DNA of 64,000 bases from Rhodobacteraceae bacterium F11138 (GTDB lineage Bacteria > Pseudomonadota > Alphaproteobacteria > Rhodobacterales > Rhodobacteraceae). Below the pieces are notes generated by a model. That model had not been told where the DNA came from and made no database searches. It worked only from the letters and a program-made list of their open reading frames with translations. This document shows positions 1-9,521 of the stretch, piece by piece (the stretch's first letter is position 1; each line of letters opens with the position of its first letter). The DNA lies in contig JAEKDP010000003.1 in the NCBI GenBank assembly GCA_016521575.1, positions 1 to 64,000 on the forward strand. Reading direction: 5' to 3'. The position numbers and the translations under genes are program-made.

Positions 1-1176
<1,176 letters not shown>

Positions 1177-1237
1177 GCCCTTGAGGATTGGTTCGGGGCG
1201 GGATATGCGCCCCGGATCACAACACGATCTGACCTAT

Positions 1238-1294
1238 GGGCGGGCGCGTTCCCGCCCTTCGGGTTCGAAGAGGGCCGGTGGAATGAGCCACCGG
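1238..1294 (+). promoter_or_regulatory. Three-hairpin leader between tuf and rpsJ
   Basis: Three consecutive inverted repeats lie in the 156-base gap: GGGCGGG/CCCGCCC (1238-1244 with 1251-1257), CTTCG/CGAAG (1257-1261 with 1266-1270) and CCGGTGG/CCACCGG (1275-1281 with 1288-1294). None has a following T-run, so they look more like an RNA leader or attenuator than a terminator. Ribosomal-protein leaders often bind their own product; which protein might bind here is unknown. Seen directly; the function is inferred. Confidence 0.45.
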
Positions 1295-1332
1295 TCGTCC
1301 TATCAACTCCAAAGCCTTGAAAGGCTGACGAA

Positions 1333-1647
1333 ATGCAAAGCCAAAACATTCGCATTCGGCTGAAAGCTTTCGATTACCGCGTTCTGGATGCCAGCACGCA
1401 GGAAATCGTGAACACAGCCAAGCGGACCGGCGCCAATGTACGTGGCCCGATCCCGCTGCCGAACAAGATCGAAAAGTTCACCGTTCTGCGTGGTCCCCAC
1501 GTCGACAAGAAATCCCGTGACCAGTTCGAGATCCGCACGCACAAGCGTCTGCTGGATATCGTCGATCCGACCCCCCAGACCGTGGACGCGCTGATGAAGC
1601 TCGACCTCGCCGCTGGTGTGGACGTCGAGATCAAGCTGCAATCGTGA
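1333..1647 (+). CDS. rpsJ: 30S ribosomal protein S10
   Basis: Small-subunit head protein, also the NusE partner in transcription antitermination. The product is 104 residues and starts [19 protein letters not shown], the standard S10 N-terminus, with the conserved [12 protein letters not shown] loop. It opens the first ribosomal block (rpsJ-rplC-rplD-rplW) and follows the hairpin-rich leader after tuf. rplC starts 16 bases downstream. Confidence 0.97.
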   Translation: MQSQNIRIRLKAFDYRVLDASTQEIVNTAKRTGANVRGPIPLPNKIEKFTVLRGPHVDKKSRDQFEIRTHKRLLDIVDPTPQTVDALMKLDLAAGVDVEIKLQS

Positions 1648-1663
1648 TCGGGGGGTATTGAAT

Positions 1664-2389
1664 ATGCGCTCTGGTATTATCGCAAAGAAAGTCGGCATGA
1701 CCCGGCTGTTCATGGAAGACGGAAAGCAGGTCCCCGTGACCGTTCTGCACCTGGACGGCCTGCAGGTCGTGGCGCAACGCACGTCCGAACGTGACGGCTA
1801 TACCGCTGTTCAGCTGGGCGCCGGTGCGGCCAAGGTGAAACGCACGAGCAAGGCCATGCGCGGCCATTTTGCCGTGGCCAAGGTGGAGCCCAAGCGCAAG
1901 GTCGCCGAGTTCCGCGTATCCGAGGACAACCTGATCGGCGTCGGCGAGGAAATCTCGGCCGAGCATTTTCTGGAAGGTCAGAAAGTGGACGTCAGCGGCA
2001 CCTCGATCGGTAAAGGTTTCGCCGGTGCGATGAAGCGTCACAACTTTGGCGGTCTGCGGGCCAGCCACGGTGTGTCGATCAGCCACCGTAGCCACGGTTC
2101 GACCGGTCAGTGTCAGGACCCCGGCAAGGTGTTCAAGGGCAAGAAGATGGCCGGTCACATGGGTGCTGCCCGCGTGACCACCCAGAATCTGGAAGTCGTC
2201 AAGACCGACGCCGACCGCGGCCTGGTGTTCATCAAGGGTGCCGTTCCCGGCTCCAAGGGTGGATGGGTCACGGTCAAGGATGCGGTCAAGAAAAAGCTGC
2301 CCGATGGCGTGCCGTTCCCGGCCGGCCTGAAGACAGCCGCAACCGAAGCACCCGCGGCCGAAGCGCCTGCGGAAGGTGGTGAAGCATGA
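1664..2389 (+). CDS. rplC: 50S ribosomal protein L3
   Basis: Primary 23S rRNA-binding protein near the peptidyl-transferase centre. The start was placed at the ATG at 1664 ([16 protein letters not shown]), the conserved L3 N-terminus, although the frame stays open further upstream into rpsJ. This gives 241 residues. The conserved [16 protein letters not shown] stretch (the site methylated at Gln by PrmB in enterobacteria) is present. An Ala/Glu-rich C-terminal tail is typical of alphaproteobacteria. The end overlaps the rplD start by 4 bases. Confidence 0.97.
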   Translation: MRSGIIAKKVGMTRLFMEDGKQVPVTVLHLDGLQVVAQRTSERDGYTAVQLGAGAAKVKRTSKAMRGHFAVAKVEPKRKVAEFRVSEDNLIGVGEEISAEHFLEGQKVDVSGTSIGKGFAGAMKRHNFGGLRASHGVSISHRSHGSTGQCQDPGKVFKGKKMAGHMGAARVTTQNLEVVKTDADRGLVFIKGAVPGSKGGWVTVKDAVKKKLPDGVPFPAGLKTAATEAPAAEAPAEGGEA

Positions 2390-3003
2390 AACTTGATGTG
2401 ATCAAACTGGACGGTGCCAAGGCGGGCGACATCGAGCTGAACGCCGATCTATTCGGTCTGGAGCCGCGCGCGGACATCCTGCACCGTGTGGTCCGTTGGC
2501 AGCGCAACAACGCGCAGCAGGGCACCCACAAGGTCAAGACGCGTTCGGAAGTGTCCTATTCGACCAAGAAGATCTATCGCCAGAAAGGCACCGGCGGCGC
2601 ACGCCACGGCGCGCGTTCGGCTCCGATCTTCCGCGGTGGCGGCATCTACAAGGGTCCGACCCCGCGCAGCCACGGCCACGAGCTGACCAAGAAGTTCCGC
2701 AAACTGGGTCTGCGCCACGCGTTGTCGGCCAAGGCAAAGGCGGGTGAGCTGGTCATCATCGAGGACGCGACCGCCGAAGGCAAAACGGCCACTCTGGCCA
2801 AGCAGGTCAAGAACCTGGGCTGGAAACGTGCTCTGGTCATCGATGGCGCAGCCGTCAACGAAGGCTTTGCCAAGGCCGCCCGGAACATCGAAGGTCTGGA
2901 TGTCCTGCCGACGATGGGCGCAAACGTTTACGACATCCTCAAGCGTGACACGCTGGTGCTCACGAAGGCGGGTGTAGAGGCACTGGAGGCTCGTCTGAAA
3001 TGA
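2386..3003 (+). CDS. rplD: 50S ribosomal protein L4
   Basis: 23S rRNA-binding protein lining the exit tunnel; in Escherichia coli it also represses the S10 operon. The product is 205 residues, with the [14 protein letters not shown] loop that extends into the tunnel. The start overlaps the rplC stop (ATGA) and the stop overlaps the rplW start, so translational coupling is likely. Because L4 is a classical autoregulator, the leader hairpins upstream of rpsJ and rplB are of interest, but no L4 site was identified. Confidence 0.97.
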   Translation: MKLDVIKLDGAKAGDIELNADLFGLEPRADILHRVVRWQRNNAQQGTHKVKTRSEVSYSTKKIYRQKGTGGARHGARSAPIFRGGGIYKGPTPRSHGHELTKKFRKLGLRHALSAKAKAGELVIIEDATAEGKTATLAKQVKNLGWKRALVIDGAAVNEGFAKAARNIEGLDVLPTMGANVYDILKRDTLVLTKAGVEALEARLK

Positions 3004-3296
3004 GCGCGAAGGCAGAACATTACGATGTGATCCGCAAGCCGGTCATCACGGAAAAGGCCACCATGGCGTCGGAAGCCGGCGCAGTGGTGTTCGAAGTGGC
3101 GATCGACAGCAACAAGCCGCAGATCAAGGAAGCCGTAGAGGCGCTGTTCGGCGTCAAGGTGAAGGCGGTCAATACCTCCATCACCAAGGGCAAATCCAAA
3201 CGGTTCCGTGGCCAGCTGGGCAAACGCAAGGACGTCAAGAAGGCGTATGTCACTCTCGAAGAGGGCAACACCATCGACGTGACCACCGGCCTCTGA
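3000..3296 (+). CDS. rplW: 50S ribosomal protein L23
   Basis: Exit-tunnel protein that docks trigger factor and the signal recognition particle. It is 98 residues with the conserved [12 protein letters not shown] start and the [15 protein letters not shown] loop. Its ATG overlaps the rplD stop. It is the last gene before a strong intrinsic terminator, so here it ends a transcription unit, whereas in the classical S10 operon rplB follows directly. Confidence 0.97.
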   Translation: MSAKAEHYDVIRKPVITEKATMASEAGAVVFEVAIDSNKPQIKEAVEALFGVKVKAVNTSITKGKSKRFRGQLGKRKDVKKAYVTLEEGNTIDVTTGL

Positions 3297-3320
3297 CCTG
3301 GTGTCACAACACTGATCATG

Positions 3321-3352
3321 GACCCCGGCCTGTTCCCAGGCCGGGGTCTTTT
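3321..3352 (+). terminator. Intrinsic terminator after rplW
   Basis: A perfect 12-bp stem, GACCCCGGCCTG (3321-3332) with CAGGCCGGGGTC (3337-3348), and a four-base loop, followed directly by TTTT. A canonical Rho-independent terminator. Confidence 0.9.
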
Positions 3353-3448
3353 CGTATAGGGTTTGCGGCGTTGGACGTTTCGCCGGGGGGCGGGCGCCGG
3401 TCAGGGCCGAGTTTCAGGTCGTGCGGGCATGTTTCTCTTTGCAGGTGC

Positions 3449-3475
3449 TTGACCCGCTTGCTTGTCTTTTATAAG
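3449..3475 (+). promoter_or_regulatory. Candidate sigma70 promoter for rplB
   Basis: TTGACC (3449-3454, within CTTGACC) and TATAAG (3470-3475) are separated by 15 bases, slightly short of the ideal 17. It lies just after the rplW terminator, where a new promoter would be needed. Transcription would start about 150 bases before rplB. Confidence 0.42.
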
Positions 3476-3492
3476 TGAACCCATCGACATGG

Positions 3493-3556
3493 CCTCGGAT
3501 TCGTCCGGGGCTTCGTTTTTGTTCGCAAAAACATCAACCGGGGACCTTCGGGGCCC
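3493..3556 (+). promoter_or_regulatory. Three tandem TTCG-loop hairpins in the rplB leader
   Basis: Hairpin 1: CCTCGGA (3493-3499), loop TTCG, TCCGGGG (3504-3510), one G-U pair. Hairpin 2: GTTTTTG (3515-3521), loop TTCG, CAAAAAC (3526-3532), perfect. Hairpin 3: GGGACC (3541-3546), loop TTCG, GGGCCC (3551-3556), one mismatch. UUCG tetraloops are exceptionally stable in RNA. Three in 64 bases suggest a structured leader, possibly a binding site for a ribosomal protein. Confidence 0.5.
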
Positions 3557-3634
3557 TATGACCTTGGCACCTACGGGGGCCTCAAACATCGCGGCGGGCA
3601 AACCTGCCGCATTGCTAAACGGAAGACAGAAAGC

Positions 3635-4477
3635 ATGGCACTCAAGTCGTATAAGCCGACGACGCCGGGCCAGCGTGGGCTGGTGCTGATCGACCGTTCG
3701 GAGCTTTGGAAAGGACGTCCAGTCAAATCCCTTACCCAGGGTTTGACCAAGTCGGGCGGCCGGAACAACACCGGGCGGATTACAATGCGTCGCACGGGCG
3801 GTGGGGCAAAGCGTCTCTATCGTATCGTGGATTTCAAGCGCAACAAGCTGGATGTGGCGGCCACAGTTGAGCGGATCGAATATGACCCGAACCGGACTGC
3901 GTTCATCGCGCTGGTCAACTATGCAGATGGCGAACGCGCCTATATCCTGGCCCCGCAGCGTCTGGCTGTTGGCGATCAGGTGATCGCAAGCCAGAAGGCG
4001 GATATCAAGCCGGGCAACGCGATGCCGTTCTCGGGCATGCCCATCGGTACCATCGTGCACAACATCGAAATGAAGCCCGGCAAGGGTGGACAGATCGCGC
4101 GCGCCGCGGGCACTTATGCCCAGTTTGTCGGACGCGACGGTGGCTATGCACAGATCCGCCTGTCTTCGGGTGAATTGCGCTTGGTGCGTCAGGAATGCAT
4201 GGCCACCATCGGTGCCGTGTCCAACCCCGACAACAGCAACCAGAACTTCGGCAAAGCCGGTCGTATGCGCCACAAGGGCGTGCGCCCGTCTGTGCGTGGT
4301 GTCGTCATGAACCCGATCGACCACCCCCATGGCGGTGGTGAAGGCCGGACTTCGGGTGGTCGCCATCCGGTCACGCCCTGGGGCAAGCCGACAAAGGGTG
4401 CCCGCACCCGCAACAAGAACAAAGCGTCCAGCAAGCTGATCATCCGCTCGCGGCACGCCAAGAAGAAGGGACGCTGA
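3635..4477 (+). CDS. rplB: 50S ribosomal protein L2
   Basis: Large-subunit protein at the subunit interface, needed for peptidyl-transferase activity. The product is 280 residues, with the [12 protein letters not shown] start and the [15 protein letters not shown] segment containing the conserved histidine. It is the first gene of the second ribosomal block (rplB-rpsS-rplV-rpsC-rplP), preceded by a long structured leader rather than by close coupling to rplW. rpsS follows after 3 bases. Confidence 0.97.
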   Translation: MALKSYKPTTPGQRGLVLIDRSELWKGRPVKSLTQGLTKSGGRNNTGRITMRRTGGGAKRLYRIVDFKRNKLDVAATVERIEYDPNRTAFIALVNYADGERAYILAPQRLAVGDQVIASQKADIKPGNAMPFSGMPIGTIVHNIEMKPGKGGQIARAAGTYAQFVGRDGGYAQIRLSSGELRLVRQECMATIGAVSNPDNSNQNFGKAGRMRHKGVRPSVRGVVMNPIDHPHGGGEGRTSGGRHPVTPWGKPTKGARTRNKNKASSKLIIRSRHAKKKGR

Positions 4478-4480
4478 TAG

Positions 4481-4759
4481 ATGTCTCGCTCTGTTTGGAA
4501 AGGTCCTTTTGTCGACGCATATGTGTTGAAAAAGGCCGAGGCGGCCCGCGAAAGCGGTCGCAACGAAGTCATCAAGATCTGGTCGCGCCGCTCGACGATC
4601 CTGCCCCAGTTCGTGGGCCTGACGTTTGGCGTCTACAACGGCAAGAAACACATCCCCGTCAACGTGTCCGAGGACATGATCGGTCAGAAGTTCGGCGAAT
4701 ACAGCCCGACCCGTACCTATTATGGCCACGCCGCTGACAAAAAAGCGAAGCGGAAGTAA
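4481..4759 (+). CDS. rpsS: 30S ribosomal protein S19
   Basis: Small-subunit head protein that contacts 16S rRNA with S13. It has 92 residues, starting [12 protein letters not shown], and the conserved [18 protein letters not shown] region followed by a basic tail. It lies 3 bases after rplB and 3 bases before rplV in the standard order. Confidence 0.97.
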   Translation: MSRSVWKGPFVDAYVLKKAEAARESGRNEVIKIWSRRSTILPQFVGLTFGVYNGKKHIPVNVSEDMIGQKFGEYSPTRTYYGHAADKKAKRK

Positions 4760-4762
4760 GTC

Positions 4763-5143
4763 ATGGGCAAGGAAAAGAACCCCCGCCGCGTGGCAGACAA
4801 CGAAGCAATGGCAAAACTGCGCATGCTTCGCACCAGCCCGCAGAAACTGAACCTGGTCGCCGCGATGATCCGCGGCAAGAAGGTCGATCGCGCTCTGACC
4901 GATCTGACGTTCAGCAACAAGCGGATCGCCGAGGACGTGAAGAAATGCCTTCAGTCCGCGATTGCGAACGCCGAGAACAACCACAACCTGGACGTCGATG
5001 AACTGATCGTCGCCGAGGCCTATGTGGGCAAGAACATGACGCTGAAGCGCGGACGCCCCCGGGCCCGTGGTCGTTTCGGCAAGATCATGAAGCCGTTTTC
5101 GGAGCTGACCATCAAAGTGCGCCAAGTTGAGGAGCAAGCCTAA
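4763..5143 (+). CDS. rplV: 50S ribosomal protein L22
   Basis: Exit-tunnel protein whose beta-hairpin lines the constriction with L4. The product is 126 residues; the conserved [10 protein letters not shown] motif and the [11 protein letters not shown] tunnel loop are visible. The stop codon overlaps the rpsC ATG by 1 base, indicating translational coupling. Confidence 0.97.
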   Translation: MGKEKNPRRVADNEAMAKLRMLRTSPQKLNLVAAMIRGKKVDRALTDLTFSNKRIAEDVKKCLQSAIANAENNHNLDVDELIVAEAYVGKNMTLKRGRPRARGRFGKIMKPFSELTIKVRQVEEQA

Positions 5144-5850
5144 TGGGTAACAAAGTCAATCCGATTGGCATGCGCCTGCAGGTGAACCGCACCTGGGACA
5201 GCCGCTGGTATGCCGACACCAAGGATTACGGTGATCTTCTGCTGGAAGACCTGAAAATCCGTGATTTCATCAAGGAAGAGTGCAAACAGGCCGGCGTCAG
5301 CCGTGTGATCATCGAACGTCCGCACAAGAAGTGCCGCGTGACTGTTCACACCGCACGCCCCGGCGTCATCATTGGCAAGAAAGGCGCGGACATCGAGACG
5401 CTGCGCAAGAAAATCGCCAATATGACCGACAGCGAGCTGCACCTGAACATCGTCGAAGTGCGCAAGCCGGAACTGGATGCGGCGCTGGTGGGGGAATCCA
5501 TCGCGCAGCAGCTGGAACGTCGCGTGTCCTTCCGTCGTGCCATGAAGCGTGCGGTTCAAAACGCCATGCGCATGGGCGCCCTGGGCATCCGGGTCAACTT
5601 GGCCGGTCGTCTGGGCGGCGCGGAAATCGCCCGTACCGAATGGTACCGCGAAGGTCGCGTTCCGCTGCACACGCTGCGTGCCGATATCGATTACGCACAT
5701 GTGGAAGCCAAGACCGCTTACGGGATCATCGGGATCAAGACCTGGATCTTCAAGGGCGAGATCATGGAACACGATCCAAGTGCGCGTGACCGCAAGGCGC
5801 AGGAACTCCAGGACGGTCCGGCCCCGCGTGGCGCCGGCGGCCGCCGGTAA
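5143..5850 (+). CDS. rpsC: 30S ribosomal protein S3
   Basis: Small-subunit protein at the mRNA entry channel with helicase-like function. The product is 235 residues, starting [12 protein letters not shown]. It contains a KH domain with the [12 protein letters not shown] motif and the C-terminal [21 protein letters not shown]-type region. It overlaps the rplV stop by 1 base and is followed 12 bases later by rplP. Confidence 0.97.
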   Translation: MGNKVNPIGMRLQVNRTWDSRWYADTKDYGDLLLEDLKIRDFIKEECKQAGVSRVIIERPHKKCRVTVHTARPGVIIGKKGADIETLRKKIANMTDSELHLNIVEVRKPELDAALVGESIAQQLERRVSFRRAMKRAVQNAMRMGALGIRVNLAGRLGGAEIARTEWYREGRVPLHTLRADIDYAHVEAKTAYGIIGIKTWIFKGEIMEHDPSARDRKAQELQDGPAPRGAGGRR

Positions 5851-5862
5851 GGGAGAGAAACC

Positions 5863-6276
5863 ATGCTTCAACCAAAGCGTACAAAATTCCGCAAGATGCA
5901 CAAAGGTCGGATCAAGGGCCTGGCAAAAGGCGGATCCGATCTGAATTTCGGGACCTATGGGCTCAAGGCGCTGCAACCCGAACGCGTTACCGCGCGTCAG
6001 ATCGAAGCCGCACGTCGTGCCATGACGCGTCACATGAAACGTCAGGGCCGGGTCTGGATCCGGATCTTCCCGGATACCCCTGTCACCTCCAAGCCCACCG
6101 AAGTCCGGATGGGTAAGGGTAAGGGGTCCGTTGACTTCTGGGCCGCCAAGGTCAAGCCGGGCCGCGTGATGTTCGAGATTGACGGCGTCAATGACGACGT
6201 CGCCCGCGAGGCTCTGCGCCTGGCGGCGATGAAGCTGCCGATCAAGACCCGCGTGGTGGTCCGCGAGGACTGGTAA
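5863..6276 (+). CDS. rplP: 50S ribosomal protein L16
   Basis: Large-subunit protein close to the A-site tRNA and the peptidyl-transferase centre. The product is 137 residues, starting [16 protein letters not shown], with the [11 protein letters not shown] loop. In Escherichia coli the arginine in this loop region is hydroxylated by the 2OG oxygenase YcfD. It is the last gene of the second ribosomal block: a hairpin terminator and two non-ribosomal genes follow instead of rpmC. Confidence 0.97.
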   Translation: MLQPKRTKFRKMHKGRIKGLAKGGSDLNFGTYGLKALQPERVTARQIEAARRAMTRHMKRQGRVWIRIFPDTPVTSKPTEVRMGKGKGSVDFWAAKVKPGRVMFEIDGVNDDVAREALRLAAMKLPIKTRVVVREDW

Positions 6277-6308
6277 GCTTCGCGCGGAACAGCGTTGAAA
6301 CAAGGAAA

Positions 6309-6331
6309 CCCCCGCCCTATACCGGCGGGGG
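6309..6331 (+). terminator. Hairpin terminator after rplP
   Basis: A perfect 8-bp GC stem, CCCCCGCC (6309-6316) with GGCGGGGG (6324-6331), a 7-base loop and a moderately T-rich tail (CTTCTGTTTCT). It lies between rplP and the oxygenase gene at 6360. Read-through into that gene is possible because the tail is weak. Confidence 0.6.
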
Positions 6332-6359
6332 CTTCTGTTTCTGGTTTCAGGAGATTGCC

Positions 6360-6977
6360 ATGCCCCGGATCGAATCCCTGTTTGTCACCCGTCTGTATCG
6401 TGCGGCGCTGAATGAACATGGCCGGATCGAACCCGCCGAACTGGAAAATTCCTGTCTGGTGATCGCGAATGATGACGAAGCCGGGCAGGACTGGTGCGAA
6501 CAAAACGGTTATCCCGGCTATACGTCCTATGCTTCTTTGACCGATCTGCCGTGGCGGTTTCCGGTTTTCGCCGATCTGGTTGCGGCATTGGATGCGCATG
6601 TCGCCGCCTTTGCCGAGGATCTGGAATTCGATCTGGACGGCCGCGATCTCAAGCTAGAGGATATCTGGATCAACATCCTGCCCGAAGGCGGGATGCATGC
6701 ATCCCACATCCATCCCCATTCGGTGATCAGCGGCACCACCTATGTCGCGATGCCCGATGGGACGAGCGCCCTGAAACTGGAAGATCCCCGATCGGCCCGG
6801 ATGATGGCAGCCCCGGCGCGGGCCAGGGGCGGGCGGCGCGAAATGCAGCCCTTTGTCTATCTGACGCCGCAGGTCGGCGAGGTGGTGCTCTGGGAAAGCT
6901 GGCTGCGCCACGAGGTGCCGATGAACATGGCCGAGGACGACCGCATCAGCGTGAGTTTCAATTACGCGTGGCAATAG
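6360..6977 (+). CDS. Putative 2OG-Fe(II) oxygenase (TIGR02466-like)
   Basis: Predicted non-haem iron, 2-oxoglutarate-dependent oxygenase; substrate unknown. The 205-residue product has the double-stranded beta-helix pattern of the TIGR02466-type family: a histidine-rich metal motif (HASHIHPH, residues 113-120), a distal histidine at 184 (WLRHEV) and an arginine at 195 (DDRISVSFNY) suited to bind 2-oxoglutarate. No signal peptide is seen. It lies 83 bases after rplP, behind a hairpin, on the same strand as the ribosomal genes. Family membership is from recalled motif patterns. A link to ribosome modification is only an inference from position. Confidence 0.72.
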   Translation: MPRIESLFVTRLYRAALNEHGRIEPAELENSCLVIANDDEAGQDWCEQNGYPGYTSYASLTDLPWRFPVFADLVAALDAHVAAFAEDLEFDLDGRDLKLEDIWINILPEGGMHASHIHPHSVISGTTYVAMPDGTSALKLEDPRSARMMAAPARARGGRREMQPFVYLTPQVGEVVLWESWLRHEVPMNMAEDDRISVSFNYAWQ

Positions 6978-7001
6978 ATACGGTGCCCGAGTCCGTGAAA
7001 T

Positions 7002-7029
7002 GGCCGCCCGGATCGCGCCCGGGACGGCC
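7002..7029. terminator. Bidirectional hairpin between convergent genes
   Basis: Stem 7002-7011 with 7019-7029 (one bulged A at 7024) and a 7-base loop. It sits between the oxygenase gene (plus, stop 6977) and the RidA gene (minus, stop 7037). No long T-run on either side, so efficiency is uncertain. Confidence 0.42.
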
Positions 7030-7036
7030 GGTTTGC

Positions 7037-7486
7037 TTACTTGGCTCCGACGCAATCCACCTCGACGCGGGCCCCGACAGCCAGCCCATTGGCGCCAAAT
7101 GCGGCACGGGCCGGAAAACGGCCTTCGGCGAAATAGGTCTTGTAGATTTCGTTGAAAGTGGCCCATTCGCCGATATCGGCCAGCATGACGGTGCATTTCA
7201 CCAGGTTTTCCAAGCCCATGCCATGCGCTCCCAGTGAGGTCTTGATATTTTCCATGACCTGCTTGGTCTCACCGGCAATCCCGCCCTCGGCCAGGGTCAG
7301 CGTGCCGGGCATGTTGCCGATCTGCCCCGATAGATAAACGGTGTCGCCCACGACGACCGCTTCGGAGAAGGGCAGGTTGGTGGGCAGCACCGAGCCGGAG
7401 TTCAGGAATTCGGGCTCGGCCTGTGCCGGTGCGGTGATCGCCAGCAAGACGGCGCCTGCCAGGAGGTGGTTGGTGACCTTGGTCAT
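7037..7486 (-). CDS. RidA family protein with signal peptide
   Basis: RidA (YjgF/YER057c/UK114) proteins hydrolyse reactive enamine/imine intermediates. The 149-residue product begins with a clear Sec signal peptide (MTKVTNHLLAGAVLLAITAPAQA, cut after AQA), so export to the periplasm is predicted, whereas most RidA proteins are cytoplasmic. The body holds the family core: LSGQIG, the TVMLADIGEW helix region and the substrate-binding arginine in FPARAAFG. It is on the opposite strand, inserted between rplP and rpmC. Its actual substrate cannot be told from sequence. Confidence 0.85.
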   Translation of the reverse strand: MTKVTNHLLAGAVLLAITAPAQAEPEFLNSGSVLPTNLPFSEAVVVGDTVYLSGQIGNMPGTLTLAEGGIAGETKQVMENIKTSLGAHGMGLENLVKCTVMLADIGEWATFNEIYKTYFAEGRFPARAAFGANGLAVGARVEVDCVGAK

Positions 7487-7608
7487 GCCATGTTCCTTGT
7501 TTCATGTTGCTGCGGCCAGTAACGGGGACGCATCAGCACCTGTCAACGGTTTCCCATTCCCGGCTAGCTGAATTTTCGCGAAAGATGACCCGCCCCCAAA
7601 ACTAGTGC

Positions 7609-7637
7609 TTGCCAGCCTGCTGCGAACCCCCTATAGA
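7609..7637 (+). promoter_or_regulatory. Candidate sigma70 promoter for the rpmC operon
   Basis: TTGCCA (7609-7614) and TATAGA (7632-7637) are separated by exactly 17 bases. It lies in the 267-base gap between the divergent RidA gene and rpmC. Transcription would start near 7644, leaving about a 110-base leader. This fits the need to restart ribosomal-gene transcription after the insertion. Confidence 0.55.
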
Positions 7638-7753
7638 GCGGCATCTTGCGGACTCCTGCCTTGGGCGGGGGATTCGCATGTTTATCATTCATCCACCAGG
7701 TCAAGGGTGACCCTGCAGGGGGCCTTCTGGTGTTTTGAGAAAAGGAAACGGCG

Positions 7754-7960
7754 ATGAACGCCCAAGAATTGCGTGACAAGACCCCGGACCAGCTGCGCGA
7801 AGAGCTGGTCAATCTGAAGAAAGCCAGCTTCAACCTGCGCTTTCAGCAGGCTTCGGGGCAGCTGGAAAATACAGCCGGCATCAAGGCCGCGCGCCGCAAT
7901 GCGGCCCGCGTCAAGACCATCCTGAACGAAAAGGCCGCGCAAGCGGCATCCGAGGAGTAA
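7754..7960 (+). CDS. rpmC: 50S ribosomal protein L29
   Basis: Small helical protein near the exit tunnel. The product is 68 residues, starting [18 protein letters not shown], with the conserved [15 protein letters not shown] segment. It opens the third ribosomal block after the oxygenase/RidA insertion and has its own candidate promoter. rpsQ follows after 4 bases. Confidence 0.96.
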   Translation: MNAQELRDKTPDQLREELVNLKKASFNLRFQQASGQLENTAGIKAARRNAARVKTILNEKAAQAASEE

Positions 7961-7964
7961 TCAG

Positions 7965-8195
7965 ATGCCCAAGCGTATCCTGCAAGGCACCGTGACATCG
8001 GACCAGAACAAGCAGACCGTGACGGTTCTGGTCGAGCGCCGCTTCAAGCACCCGCTGATGGAAAAGACCATCCGCAAGTCCAAGAAGTATCGCGCCCACG
8101 ACGAGGCCGACCAGTACAAGGTCGGCGACAAGGTTCGCATCATCGAATGCGCGCCGAAATCCAAGACGAAACGCTGGGAGGTTCTGCAGGCGTAA
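7965..8195 (+). CDS. rpsQ: 30S ribosomal protein S17
   Basis: Primary 16S rRNA-binding protein of the OB-fold type. It has 76 residues, beginning [19 protein letters not shown], with the KKYRAHDE and [13 protein letters not shown] motifs. It follows rpmC by 4 bases. A 69-base gap with a small TGGGG/CCCCA hairpin (8226-8246) separates it from rplN. Confidence 0.96.
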   Translation: MPKRILQGTVTSDQNKQTVTVLVERRFKHPLMEKTIRKSKKYRAHDEADQYKVGDKVRIIECAPKSKTKRWEVLQA

Positions 8196-8264
8196 GCCGG
8201 CGGACCTGACAGTTTAACGAAACCCTGGGGCAACCATCAGTCCCCAAAGGTCGGGAGAAACCAC

Positions 8265-8633
8265 ATGATCCAGATGCAGACCAATCTGGATGTAGCTGAC
8301 AACAGCGGCGCCCGCCGTGTTCAGTGCATCAAGGTTCTGGGTGGTTCCAAGCGTAAATACGCATCCGTCGGCGACATCATTGTCGTCTCGGTCAAGGAAG
8401 CCATCCCGCGCGGCCGCGTGAAGAAAGGGGACGTCCGCAAGGCCGTCGTCGTACGCACCGCCAAGGAAGTCCGTCGTGAAGACGGCACCGCGATCCGTTT
8501 CGATCGCAACGCTGCCGTCATCCTGAACAACAACAACGAGCCGATCGGAACACGTATCTTTGGCCCGGTTGTTCGCGAATTGCGCGGCAAGAACTTCATG
8601 AAAATCATTTCGCTCGCTCCGGAGGTGCTGTAA
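8265..8633 (+). CDS. rplN: 50S ribosomal protein L14
   Basis: Interface protein that bridges to 16S rRNA helix 14 and is the docking site of the silencing factor RsfS. The product is 122 residues, beginning [18 protein letters not shown], the typical start, with the conserved FGPVVRELR near the end. It is preceded by a GGGAGA-type ribosome-binding site. rplX starts 2 bases after the stop. Confidence 0.97.
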   Translation: MIQMQTNLDVADNSGARRVQCIKVLGGSKRKYASVGDIIVVSVKEAIPRGRVKKGDVRKAVVVRTAKEVRREDGTAIRFDRNAAVILNNNNEPIGTRIFGPVVRELRGKNFMKIISLAPEVL

Positions 8634-8635
8634 CC

Positions 8636-8947
8636 ATGGCTGCCAAACTCCGCAAAGGCGACAAGGTCGTCGTGCTGGCCGGCAAGGACAAGGGCAAGGA
8701 AGGCACCATTTCTTCCGTGGACCCCAAGGCCGGCAAAGCAGTTGTCGATGGCGTGAATATTGCCATCCGCGCAACCCGTCAAAGCCAGAACAATCAGGGT
8801 GGCCGCATCCCCAAGGCGATGCCGATCCAGTTGAGCAATCTGGCCCTGCTGGATGCCAACGGCAAACCCACCCGCGTGGGTTTCAAGGTGGAAGGCGACA
8901 AGAAAGTGCGCTTTGCCAAAACCACGGGGGACGTGATTGATGCTTGA
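8636..8947 (+). CDS. rplX: 50S ribosomal protein L24
   Basis: Assembly initiator that binds the 5' domain of 23S rRNA. It has 103 residues and a KOW motif in the N-terminal part ([17 protein letters not shown]). The 3' end overlaps the start of rplE by 8 bases. Confidence 0.97.
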   Translation: MAAKLRKGDKVVVLAGKDKGKEGTISSVDPKAGKAVVDGVNIAIRATRQSQNNQGGRIPKAMPIQLSNLALLDANGKPTRVGFKVEGDKKVRFAKTTGDVIDA

Positions 8948-9503
8948 TTCCGCAACCTATACCCCGCGTCTGAAAACCGATTTCCGGGACCGCATCAAGG
9001 CGGCCATGAAAGAGGAATTCGGCTATAAGAACGACATGCAGATCCCGCGTCTGGACAAGATCGTGCTGAACATCGGCTGTGGCGCCGAAGCTGTCCGCGA
9101 CAGCAAGAAAGCCAAGTCCGCCCAGCAGGACCTGACCACGATTGCAGGCCAGCTGGCCCTGACCACCAAGGCGAAGAAATCCATCGCCGGTTTCCGGGTG
9201 CGTGAAGACATGCCCCTGGGTGCCAAGGTCACGCTGCGCGGCGACCGGATGTACGAATTCCTGGATCGTCTGATCACTGTTGCAATGCCCCGTATCCGCG
9301 ACTTTCGCGGTGTATCGGGCAAATCGTTCGATGGTCGTGGCAACTATGCCATGGGCCTGAAGGAACACATCGTGTTTCCCGAGATCGATTTCGACAAGGT
9401 CGACGAAACCTGGGGGATGGACATCATCATCGCCACCACAGCGAACACCGACGCTGAAGCCAAGGCGCTGTTGAAGCATTTCAACATGCCCTTCAATTCA
9501 TAA
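8940..9503 (+). CDS. rplE: 50S ribosomal protein L5
   Basis: 5S rRNA-binding protein of the central protuberance, contacting P-site tRNA. From the ATG at 8940 the product is 187 residues; a TTG one codon upstream is a less likely start. Conserved features include [19 protein letters not shown] and PRIRDFRG. The start overlaps rplX, so coupling is likely. Confidence 0.96.
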   Translation: MLDSATYTPRLKTDFRDRIKAAMKEEFGYKNDMQIPRLDKIVLNIGCGAEAVRDSKKAKSAQQDLTTIAGQLALTTKAKKSIAGFRVREDMPLGAKVTLRGDRMYEFLDRLITVAMPRIRDFRGVSGKSFDGRGNYAMGLKEHIVFPEIDFDKVDETWGMDIIIATTANTDAEAKALLKHFNMPFNS

Positions 9504-9521
9504 GCGCGGGAAGGAACAGAC

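Larger units (their letters stand above)
3297..3634 (+). promoter_or_regulatory. Gene-free leader between rplW and rplB
   Basis: This 338-base stretch holds no gene. In order it contains a strong terminator (3321-3352), a sigma70-like promoter candidate (3449-3475) and three tandem hairpins each capped by TTCG (3493-3556), followed by rplB at 3635. The layout suggests that rplW ends one transcript and rplB starts another with a long structured 5' UTR. The elements are seen directly; their function is inferred. Confidence 0.6.

Noticed and set aside
1257-1270. GGTTCGAA word that resembles a tRNA T-loop
   Set aside because: It is part of a short CTTCG/CGAAG hairpin. No acceptor, anticodon or D-arm surrounds it.
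3401-5137. 578-codon minus-strand open frame over rplB-rpsS-rplV
   Set aside because: Antisense shadow of ribosomal genes, rich in Asp, His, Gln and Leu with no domain.
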